A DNA stretch of 34,102 nt. Source: Bradyrhizobium sp. STM 3809. GTDB lineage: Bacteria; Pseudomonadota; Alphaproteobacteria; Rhizobiales; Xanthobacteraceae. The notes below the pieces were generated by a model, which saw nothing but the letters and a program-made list of their open reading frames with translations, was not told the DNA's origin and searched no databases. Shown one piece after another: positions 8,216 to 15,276 of the stretch; within the stretch, counting starts at the first letter, position 1; every line of letters starts with the position of its first letter. The position numbers and the translations under genes are program-made. The stretch spans positions 1 through 34,102 of the forward strand of contig NZ_CAFJ01000006.1 in assembly GCF_000239795.1 (NCBI RefSeq), in the 5' to 3' direction.

Positions 8216-11200
8216 TCAGACCAGGTGGAAACCGTCGTGATGCGCCTTGAACTGGTCGAGCGTCACGCCCTTGAGGGTCAGCGTATCATGTGCGGCATCG
8301 GTGATGACCGTATCGTGCCCGTTGTTGGCCGACTGCGCCGACGCGACGAGCGCCTCGGTGGTCGCGAACATCGAACGATCGAGCTCGACGACGTCACGGT
8401 TGAGATCGAGGTCGCCGATCGTGGCACTGCCGAAATGCGGGTTGAAGACGAAGGTGTCGTTGCCGCCCTTGCCGAAGATCGTGACGCCGCCGCCGACATT
8501 GACGAAATTGTCGTTCTGGTCCGTGCCGGTGACCGTCGAGGCGCCATTGCCGACCAGCGTGACGGTCAACGGCTTGATCGCAGATCCGCCGTGGCCGTCG
8601 CTCACTTGAGCCTGATAGGTGACGGTCAGCGTGTCGCCGGGAGCGAGGAAGTCGAGGTTCACCGCGGCCGGATGATAGGTCCAGTGCAGGACGTCGGACT
8701 TGCCGTCCGAAATCGCGCTGTCGAACGTGATCGCCTGGGAATCCGCCAGCGCCTCGAGATGGACATCGGCGGGAAGGCTCGTTGAGCCGTTGTACTTGAT
8801 CACGCCGTTTCCGCTCACTGCGGCGGTCAGCGTGTCGCCGATATCCTTATCCAGCACGCTCAGGGTGCCCGACATGCTGCTCGCCAGCTTGACCGGCTGA
8901 TCGGCGATGTTGCCGGCCGAGACGTTATCGACCTCGAACGCATTTGCGCCGCTGGCGAGCACGACCTTGTTGAACGGCGACAGGCCGAGGAACTCGACAT
9001 AGCCGTTCGAGGCGAACGAGGTCTGGCCGCCATTCGCGATCAGGGGCGCCACGTCGCTGCCGGTGTAGGACGCCACCAGCTTGCTGCCGTTATAGAACGA
9101 GATGCTGTTGTAGCTGTCGACCGACCCCCAATACAGGCCGAAGCTGTTCTTGACGCTGTCGAAGGTGATCGTCTCGTGCGCGTTGGCGCCGACGGTGAGA
9201 TAGGGCGTCTTGTCGCGGCCGTCGGGCATGTAGGGCGCCGACGACACCGGGGAGGAGCCCTGGACAATGCCCGCGGCGCCGCTCGCCGTGAAGGTTGCGT
9301 GCAGCGCCTTGCTGTAGAAGCTGTTCTGGTCGCGCCCTTCCTCGCCGCTGTCCGGCGACACCTGGTCGAAGGTTTCGGTCGGCATGCCCGCGGTGTTGGT
9401 GCTGACGGGGCTCGCAAGCACGATCGCGTGCTCGGACAGGATCACGGTCTGGACGGTCGGGTTGGTCTCTCCCGTAATGACCGGCGTATCCTCCGCCCCG
9501 TTCACCGTGATGGTGACGGGGACGTTGGCAACGCCGCCGTGGCCGTCGGCGATCTCGACATTGTAGGTCAGCGTGACGTGCCGGCCGACGCCGAGATAGT
9601 CGAACGTCTGGTCCTGGGCCGCGAAGGTCCACGCCTGCGAGGCTGCGCCGCCGCCGGTGGAATCTGTGAGCGTCCCGAGCGAGAGCCAGCCCTTGAGCAC
9701 CGACGCATCGGAGGGAAGTCCATCGACATCGCCGTCGGCGGTGACGCTGGTCACCTTGACGACATGGGTGTCGGTGACGTCGGCATCGGTGAAGGTGATC
9801 GTGCCGTGCGCAGCATCCGGGCTGGTCGAGGCGGACTTGCCGGCCTGCTCGGATATCACGGCGCCCTGCGCCGCGGACGTGACCACCGGCTGGTCGTTGG
9901 TGCCCGTCAGAGTGACGGCGATCGTCGAGGTCGCGGTGCCGCCCTGATGATCGTCGACGGTGACCTTGGTGGTGACCGTGACGGTCTGCCCGGCGCCGAG
10001 GAAGTCGAGCGCGCCGTCGGCGATGGCATAGGTCCAGCCGACCGCACCATTGTTGGTGTTGCCGCTCTGGCTCAGCTGCAGCGCGTGCTCCAGCGCCGCG
10101 ACCTGGTCCGGCGTGAGCTGGGCGGACAGATCCGTGTGACCATCGGCTGCGGTCCAGGTCACGCTCTGGGCATCCTTGAGGATGGCCGCCGTCGGGCGAT
10201 CGGTCAGATCGACATCGGTGAAGTGGATGGTGCCGCCGACGCTGTGCTGATTGGACGATCCGATCGCGCCGTCGGCTTCGACAATCGCCCCGGACTGACC
10301 GGCGTCGGCAATCACCGGCGCCGCATCGTCGGCCACCAGCGTGATGAGCGTTCCGCCTTTGCCGTCGTCGGTGCCGACGAAATGCGCGCTCGAATAGTCG
10401 GCGCCGCTCAAGGTCAGGTTGATGCTGTTGCCATCGCCATCGACGACCGTGAGCACGCCGCTCTGCGGATCATAGGAGGCGGTCGTGCTGGCCGGATCCC
10501 ATTTGATCATCGTCAGGTCGAGCTTGTCGGAGACGCCGAGCCCGACGATCTTGGCAGCGAAGCGGGAGTCTTCGACGACGAAGCCGGCGTCCTCGATCAC
10601 CAGCGTGCTGCTGCCGGCGCCGTTGAAATCGATCGTCTGCGTGTTGCCGCCGGCGACGTGAAGAACGGCGCCGGGATCGATCGCGATGGTGCCGTGGCCC
10701 GAGATCGGTCCGTTGATATCGACGATTCCGCCAACGATCTCGATGGTGCCGTCGTTGACCAGGGATCCGTTGATCTCGAACGTGCCGCCGACGATATCGA
10801 TCGTGCCGTCATTGATCAGCGAGCCGTCGACGCTGGAGAACCCGCTCGCCGTGAGCGTGCCGTAGACGTGCAGCGTGCCGTCGCCGCTCACCGTGGTGCC
10901 GGCCAGGCTGAGCAGCGCATCGACGTCCACGGTGAAGAGGCCGGCATTGTCGACATGCATGTCCGACAGGGTCACCCCGTTGCCGGAGATCTCCAGCGTG
11001 CCGACGATGCCGACGCTCAGCGTGCCGCCGGTGACGCTTGCCTCAGATAGCGTCAACTTGGCCGCGCTCTCGACCGTTATCACGCCATAGGCATTGTCGA
11101 CATCGGTCCCAAGATCGAGCTTCAGCGCGCCTTGCGACTGGACCACGATGTGGCCGGCATTGGTGACGGCCTCATTGGACACGACGTTGCCGCTCCCGGA

Positions 11201-13915
11201 CACCTCGATAGTGCCGAAATTGGCCAGCTCGCCACCGCTGATCTCAGCCCCCTTTAATACGAGCAGGCCGTCGGTCAACTGCGGCGCCTCCCCGGTGTCG
11301 TCGAGCATCCCGGACGTATGAACGACCAGCACGCCCTGCACCAGGAGCGCGCCCCCGCTGATGCTGCCGCCATTGAGGGACAGGGTCGCTCCCTGGTCGA
11401 TCTGGATGAGGCCGGAGCTGTCCTCGCCGGCGTTCTCGACATTTCCGTACACGGTCAGCGTGCCGCCTGACAGATCGAGCGTTCCGGTGTTGCTGATGCT
11501 TGCAGCGCGGCCGAACACGCCGCCACCGGCCAGCAGCAGCCCGCCGGAATTGTGCAATTCGGTCTGGTCGAGGATCTGCGCCGAGCCGCCGATGATGATC
11601 CGGGCATCGGCGAAATTGAAGATGCGCGAGTCGGCCTTGATGGTGAGCGCACCACTGATCGTCAGCGTGCCGTGATTATCGAGCTCCGGGACAGACCCAC
11701 CGCCGAAATCATTCAGGCTGAGCGACTTGGCGAAGGCCGCGGCATCGATCGTCACCGGGAAACCGGGCGTCAGGCCATGCGGCTGATCGGTCATGATGAT
11801 GACCTCGTCGGCGGCCGTCGGCGCTAGACCGGTCGCCCAATTCGCGTCGTCGCTCCACAACTTGACCAGGGCGCCGCTGCTCCCGCCCGGCTGCGCCGCG
11901 GCGATCCAGACCTCGCCCGCTTCGCCCGTCCCAGCGATCGTGACCGTGATCGTCTGGGTCGACGTTGCGCCTTGGGAATCCGTCAGGGTCACCGTGTAGG
12001 TGAGCGTCAGCGTCTGCCCGGCCGGAACGACCTCCGCAACATAGGTAGGCAGCTCGCTGAGGCTCCAAGCGATCTTGCCGGCGCCGCTGCCGGTGCTGTC
12101 CGCGACCAATGTCGCCGTCAGCGCCTGTTCGAACAGCGCCAGCGGTGCCAACGGAACGCCGCGGCCTTCGAGTTGGGCGCTGGTCAATCTGGCCGAGACC
12201 GTGTGGGTATCGGTAAGGTCGACATCTGTGAATGTCAGCGTGCCCGAGGTCGGTTCGTCAGACGTCAGCGGCGCGCTCGGCACGCTGGTATTGCCTTCGA
12301 ACGCGATGTTGGCACCGCTGGTCGTGATCTGCGGCTTATCGTTGGTGCCCGTCACGGTGATCGTGACCGCAACCTCCGTGAACTCATTGGCCAGCGCGTA
12401 ATTGGTATCGACGCGCACCATATAGGTTAGCGTCAGTTTCTCACCGGCGGCGAGGAAGTCGAACGCACTGTCGGGCACGCTGTAGGTCAGCGTCGCCGAA
12501 CCGTAGTTCTTGTTGTTCGGATCCGGCGTGACTTTGATCGCCACCGCCGTCGCCATGACGTCCTTCAGCTGCAGGACGTTCAACGAACCGGTGACGTCGG
12601 CCTGCTGCGCGCTGCTATACGTGAAGGACTTGAAGCTGACCGATACGGTCGGCCGGTCGGCGGGATTGATGTCGCCGAAATTGACCCGGCTCAGTATCGT
12701 GTCGAGATCGGTGCTGATCCCGGTCTGGCCGGCGCGCTCGCTGAGCCCGAAGCTCGAGCTGAGCCCGCCATTGATACCGAGCACCCGGACCTCCGGCGCA
12801 CCCGCATAGTGGTCCAGGCCGGTCGACGTGTTGCCGCCCGTCGACGTCGACGTGGAGTCATCAGTCACGATAATCTTAGGCGTCGCGGTGGTGCCGTTCG
12901 GCAGCGTCACCGGCTGCAGCGTCTGCGGCACGCCAAGATCGGCGAAGTGGGTCGTCGTCTTCGGATTGGTATTGTCGGTGAATTTCAGCGTGAAGACGTC
13001 GTTGATCAGCTTCTGGACGTCGGGCGTCAGCGGCACCGTCGTCTGGTTCACCACGCCGTTGCTGATCTGGATCTGCTGCCCGGCCTGATTGACGAGCGCG
13101 ATCGGCTGCAGCGTCGTCTTGTCGAACAGCACATAGGAGCCGGTGTGGCCGTCGGGCTCGACCAGCACCTGGAACTTGGCGTCGGGCAGGCCGCCCTGCC
13201 CCGGAACCGTGAAGTCGATCTCGACCAGCACGGCGGTGCCGCGGATGCCCATGGTCGCCACGGGCGTGTCGACCTTCATGTCGCCATGCTTGGCGGTCTC
13301 GCCCGCCACGAAGGAGATGGTGCCGGCGACGAGGCTGATCAGCGAGGAGTTGTTCGACCCGTTGGGGTCGTAGACCATCTCGTTCAGCACCATCCGCGCG
13401 TTCGAGGACAGGCCGAACACGGTGCCGTCGATGAAGGTGATGCCGAGCGTGGAATTCGAGCCGGACTGGACGATGTCGCCCTTTTCGACGTTGTCGCCAT
13501 TGTGCAGCAGGATCGACACGCCGTTGCGGATCACCGTCGCGGTGCCCTGCAGCTTGGTGACGTGGCCGATCACCTTTCCGGCAGCGGCGGCGCCGCCGGC
13601 CTGACTGACCTGCACGGCCCCGGAGAGCGCGCTGACGAGATCGCCGGTCAGCTGGGCGCCATCGGGCGAGGCCAGGACGGCCCGCTTCTCGCCCTTGAAA
13701 TAGTCCGGGACCACCAGCTCGCGGCCGTCGGACGACAGCACGAGGTCGAGGCCGGACCGCTTGAAATCGGCATGGAACAGGAAATGCGCGTCGGGAACGA
13801 CGATCGCGTCGGCCGGCGCATGCGCCGGCGGCGCGTCCAGCTTCACGAGCTTAGACGCGGTCGAGCCCAGGCCGTCGGAGAAAAGCGCGGCGTCAGATTT
13901 GCCAGCGTAATTCAC
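8216..13915 (-). CDS. Giant FecR-domain/VCBS-repeat surface adhesin with RTX-like C-terminus
   Basis: 1,899-residue predicted cell-surface protein exported by a type I system. There is no Sec signal peptide. Residues 1-112 form a linker with an AAAG motif at 110-113. A FecR domain spans about 114-235 (VIRNGVSILLHNGDNVEKGD; TPVATMGIRGTAV). VCBS/cadherin-like repeats occur around 380-530, 530-665, 1195-1335, 1337-1475 and 1660-1790, marked by GTNDKP or GTNDQP joints and LTFTDVDLTDTH-like segments. Between them lies a beta-helix-like core (about 685-1150) of short Gly/Asn repeats. A beta-sandwich-like region (about 1500-1655; GLYWGSVDSYNSISFYNG) precedes an RTX-like tail (GKGGNDTFVF) and a terminal FKAHHDGFHLV type I signal. 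The start is a GTG with no clear ribosome site; a stop lies eight codons upstream. Product class is secure; the adhesive role is inferred. Confidence 0.9.
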   Translation of the reverse strand: MNYAGKSDAALFSDGLGSTASKLVKLDAPPAHAPADAIVVPDAHFLFHADFKRSGLDLVLSSDGRELVVPDYFKGEKRAVLASPDGAQLTGDLVSALSGAVQVSQAGGAAAAGKVIGHVTKLQGTATVIRNGVSILLHNGDNVEKGDIVQSGSNSTLGITFIDGTVFGLSSNARMVLNEMVYDPNGSNNSSLISLVAGTISFVAGETAKHGDMKVDTPVATMGIRGTAVLVEIDFTVPGQGGLPDAKFQVLVEPDGHTGSYVLFDKTTLQPIALVNQAGQQIQISNGVVNQTTVPLTPDVQKLINDVFTLKFTDNTNPKTTTHFADLGVPQTLQPVTLPNGTTATPKIIVTDDSTSTSTGGNTSTGLDHYAGAPEVRVLGINGGLSSSFGLSERAGQTGISTDLDTILSRVNFGDINPADRPTVSVSFKSFTYSSAQQADVTGSLNVLQLKDVMATAVAIKVTPDPNNKNYGSATLTYSVPDSAFDFLAAGEKLTLTYMVRVDTNYALANEFTEVAVTITVTGTNDKPQITTSGANIAFEGNTSVPSAPLTSDEPTSGTLTFTDVDLTDTHTVSARLTSAQLEGRGVPLAPLALFEQALTATLVADSTGSGAGKIAWSLSELPTYVAEVVPAGQTLTLTYTVTLTDSQGATSTQTITVTIAGTGEAGEVWIAAAQPGGSSGALVKLWSDDANWATGLAPTAADEVIIMTDQPHGLTPGFPVTIDAAAFAKSLSLNDFGGGSVPELDNHGTLTISGALTIKADSRIFNFADARIIIGGSAQILDQTELHNSGGLLLAGGGVFGRAASISNTGTLDLSGGTLTVYGNVENAGEDSSGLIQIDQGATLSLNGGSISGGALLVQGVLVVHTSGMLDDTGEAPQLTDGLLVLKGAEISGGELANFGTIEVSGSGNVVSNEAVTNAGHIVVQSQGALKLDLGTDVDNAYGVITVESAAKLTLSEASVTGGTLSVGIVGTLEISGNGVTLSDMHVDNAGLFTVDVDALLSLAGTTVSGDGTLHVYGTLTASGFSSVDGSLINDGTIDIVGGTFEINGSLVNDGTIEIVGGIVDINGPISGHGTIAIDPGAVLHVAGGNTQTIDFNGAGSSTLVIEDAGFVVEDSRFAAKIVGLGVSDKLDLTMIKWDPASTTASYDPQSGVLTVVDGDGNSINLTLSGADYSSAHFVGTDDGKGGTLITLVADDAAPVIADAGQSGAIVEADGAIGSSNQHSVGGTIHFTDVDLTDRPTAAILKDAQSVTWTAADGHTDLSAQLTPDQVAALEHALQLSQSGNTNNGAVGWTYAIADGALDFLGAGQTVTVTTKVTVDDHQGGTATSTIAVTLTGTNDQPVVTSAAQGAVISEQAGKSASTSPDAAHGTITFTDADVTDTHVVKVTSVTADGDVDGLPSDASVLKGWLSLGTLTDSTGGGAASQAWTFAAQDQTFDYLGVGRHVTLTYNVEIADGHGGVANVPVTITVNGAEDTPVITGETNPTVQTVILSEHAIVLASPVSTNTAGMPTETFDQVSPDSGEEGRDQNSFYSKALHATFTASGAAGIVQGSSPVSSAPYMPDGRDKTPYLTVGANAHETITFDSVKNSFGLYWGSVDSYNSISFYNGSKLVASYTGSDVAPLIANGGQTSFASNGYVEFLGLSPFNKVVLASGANAFEVDNVSAGNIADQPVKLASSMSGTLSVLDKDIGDTLTAAVSGNGVIKYNGSTSLPADVHLEALADSQAITFDSAISDGKSDVLHWTYHPAAVNLDFLAPGDTLTVTYQAQVSDGHGGSAIKPLTVTLVGNGASTVTGTDQNDNFVNVGGGVTIFGKGGNDTFVFNPHFGSATIGDLDLNRDVVELDRSMFATTEALVASAQSANNGHDTVITDAAHDTLTLKGVTLDQFKAHHDGFHLV
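10709..10822 (-). repeat. Tandem 57-bp repeat inside the adhesin beta-helix core
   Basis: Two adjacent 19-residue units (10766-10822 and 10709-10765) read SLINDGTIDIVGGTFEING and SLVNDGTIEIVGGIVDING, differing at five positions. This is the clearest unit of the degenerate repeat that builds the beta-helix-like core. Such units are prone to length change by slippage. Confidence 0.85.
13577..13588 (-). other. Predicted LapG-type cleavage site (AAAG) in the adhesin N-terminus
   Basis: Codes for residues A110-A111-A112-G113 in the context GGAAAAGKVIG. The known LapG consensus is [T/A/P]-A-A-[G/D/N], cut between the two alanines; in Pseudomonas fluorescens LapA the site is TAAG near residue 108. 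Motif, position and the adjacent protease gene all agree. Cleavage itself is inferred. Confidence 0.65.
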
Positions 13916-13932
13916 GGGGGCACCGACTATCG

Positions 13933-13947
13933 TTAATTATTACATAA
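13933..13947 (+). promoter_or_regulatory. Near-consensus CtrA-like box upstream of the adhesin
   Basis: TTAA-N7-ATAA, one mismatch from TTAA-N7-TTAA, 18 bp upstream of the adhesin GTG. If bound it would overlap the promoter or leader of that gene. Because the local sequence is AT-rich, chance occurrence is plausible. Confidence 0.3.
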
Positions 13948-14008
13948 CAATTGGCGTTCGAAATCTGCATATCACTGGCAAGTGTCAGGAGGAACCATCT
14001 TCAGCTTG

Positions 14009-14023
14009 TGCCCCGGAGGGGCA
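14009..14023. other. Short GC-rich hairpin in the adhesin leader region
   Basis: TGCCCC-GGA-GGGGCA, a perfect 6-bp stem with a 3-nt loop, in AT-rich surroundings about 95 bp upstream of the adhesin start. No U-tract follows, so it is not a standard terminator. It could be leader RNA structure. Confidence 0.35.
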
Positions 14024-14064
14024 GAAACGGCGCAATCCACGAGTTTGCTGTCATGCTGACAAGA

Positions 14065-14079
14065 TTAAGCCTTCTTTAA
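14065..14079 (+). promoter_or_regulatory. Exact CtrA-type binding box (TTAA-N7-TTAA)
   Basis: TTAAGCCTTCTTTAA matches the full alphaproteobacterial CtrA consensus TTAA-N7-TTAA. It lies 150 bp upstream of the adhesin start and about 440 bp upstream of the protease start. CtrA controls motility, pili and surface genes in this class, so the context fits; binding is untested. Confidence 0.45.
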
Positions 14080-14244
14080 TTCCAAAAATTTCAAGTATAG
14101 TTACGTATCCACAGGCACTATACGGCCAAAATCAAGTCATATAAAGAATACACACCAACCGAAATACTAATCAGGGGCGCCGCATCCTTGCTTACTTACT
14201 ACCACGGACCGGTTTCCGGCCGGCGAGGGTGAGCGAGGCTACCG

Positions 14245-14267
14245 AAATCTACAAAATGTATAGATTT
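14245..14267. promoter_or_regulatory. Inverted repeat, candidate operator
   Basis: Arms AAATCTA and TAGATTT (7 bp, perfect) with a 9-bp spacer, itself partly symmetric (TACAAAATGTA). Centre-to-centre spacing of about 16 bp suits a dimeric regulator. It lies about 250 bp upstream of the protease gene. Confidence 0.4.
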
Positions 14268-14517
14268 GTCAGGCAATGCAGAAATCGACCGAGCACAACC
14301 TGACCGCGAACCAGACGCGCCATTCGCGACGTTCGTTCCGCTTTGGTTAATATTTGTCGCAGTGACGCAACACAATGTTCACCCTGACGGCCACGATTTT
14401 ATCGCGAGCAGCCCCCTTTTAAGCCGGGGCAAAGTCCTTGCGCTGATGCTCCCCGAACAAGCATCCGGTTCCGCAGGCGCGCCAACGAGCCGCTGAACTC
14501 CGAGCAGGGGGCGTTAC

Positions 14518-15255
14518 ATGACTATTCTCGCGCTGGTGCGTACCTTATTTGCGGCGGCAGTGACTAGCGCGGTGCTTTGGGCCTTGAGCCCGGCCCATGC
14601 CGGTCCGCTCGGCCAGCCGTTGGGACTTGCGGCCGTCGCGGCGGACACGGAGCCATTCGGGCTGCTGCGCAGCGAACTCGAGAGTGGCCCGCTGCGGGAC
14701 AAATGGCAGACGCTGGCGCGCAAGCTCGAGGACGAGCGCGTGCAGCTCGCCCTCTGCGATGGTGACCGGGAGCGGTGCGTATCACCAGCCGCCTTGCGGC
14801 TGCTGGCGATCGTCGATCAGGGGCGCGCCAAGGAAGGCCGCGCCCGGCTCGGCGAGATCAACCGGGCGATCAATCTGGCGATCCACCCCGCCAGCGACCT
14901 CGCCCAGTATGGCGAGATGGATGTCTGGGCCTCGCCGCTCGCCACCTTCGCCAGTCTGGCGGGCGATTGCGAGGACTATGCGATCGCCAAGTTCGTCGCG
15001 CTCCGGCTGGCCGGACTGCCGCCGCAGGATCTGCGCATCATCATCCTGCGCGACACCATGCGCGGCGAGGATCACGCCGTCGTTGCGGCGCGGCTCGACG
15101 GACGCTGGCTGCTGCTCGACAATCAGCGCATGGCCATGATCCAGGACAGCGACGCGCGACAGATCCGGCCGCGCTTCGTGCTCGACGACAGCGGCATCGC
15201 CGCACTGCAGGCTGCCTCCTGGGTGGCCCAGGTGAGCAACCGGTCCCGCGACTGA
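14518..15255 (+). CDS. LapG-like transglutaminase-type cysteine protease (BTLCP family)
   Basis: 245-residue periplasmic protease of the DUF920/BTLCP family, whose characterised member LapG cuts the surface adhesin LapA. A Sec signal peptide ends SPAHA at residue 28. The catalytic triad is visible: C151 (GDCEDYAIAKF), H186 (EDHAVV) and D201 (LLLDNQ). D150 and E152 flank the cysteine, as do the calcium-binding D and E of LapG. The length matches the family. It diverges from the gene for a protein carrying a LapG-type site, which strongly suggests enzyme and substrate. In known systems LapG is held inactive by the c-di-GMP receptor LapD; no LapD gene lies in this window. The start is the ATG at 14518 with GGGGG just upstream. 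Its 3' end faces the amidase gene 21 bp away. Confidence 0.92.
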   Translation: MTILALVRTLFAAAVTSAVLWALSPAHAGPLGQPLGLAAVAADTEPFGLLRSELESGPLRDKWQTLARKLEDERVQLALCDGDRERCVSPAALRLLAIVDQGRAKEGRARLGEINRAINLAIHPASDLAQYGEMDVWASPLATFASLAGDCEDYAIAKFVALRLAGLPPQDLRIIILRDTMRGEDHAVVAARLDGRWLLLDNQRMAMIQDSDARQIRPRFVLDDSGIAALQAASWVAQVSNRSRD

Positions 15256-15276
15256 CCTTCCGGTCTCCGCTGGCCG

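Larger units (their letters stand above)
13916..14517. promoter_or_regulatory. 602-bp AT-rich divergent control region between adhesin and LapG-like protease genes
   Basis: The longest gene-free stretch outside the repeat clusters, clearly AT-richer than its surroundings, especially 14040-14180. It must hold promoters for both genes. Visible structure: an exact CtrA-type box at 14065-14079, a one-mismatch version at 13933-13947, a short GC hairpin (14009-14023), and an inverted repeat at 14245-14267. Open frames here (for example 14266-14496) have no coding look. Confidence 0.7.

Noticed and set aside
9176-11050. 624-residue plus-strand frame inside the adhesin gene
   Set aside because: Shadow of the repetitive, GC-rich adhesin coding strand; Asp/Arg/Gly-rich without recognisable domains.
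9400-13000. Possible CRISPR-like periodicity in the VCBS/beta-helix DNA
   Set aside because: The periodicity is protein-level repeat in one open frame, with degenerate units and no constant-repeat/variable-spacer pattern.
14266-14496. 76-residue frame in the adhesin/protease control region
   Set aside because: No ribosome site, no recognisable motif, and it begins inside a palindrome; treated as non-coding.
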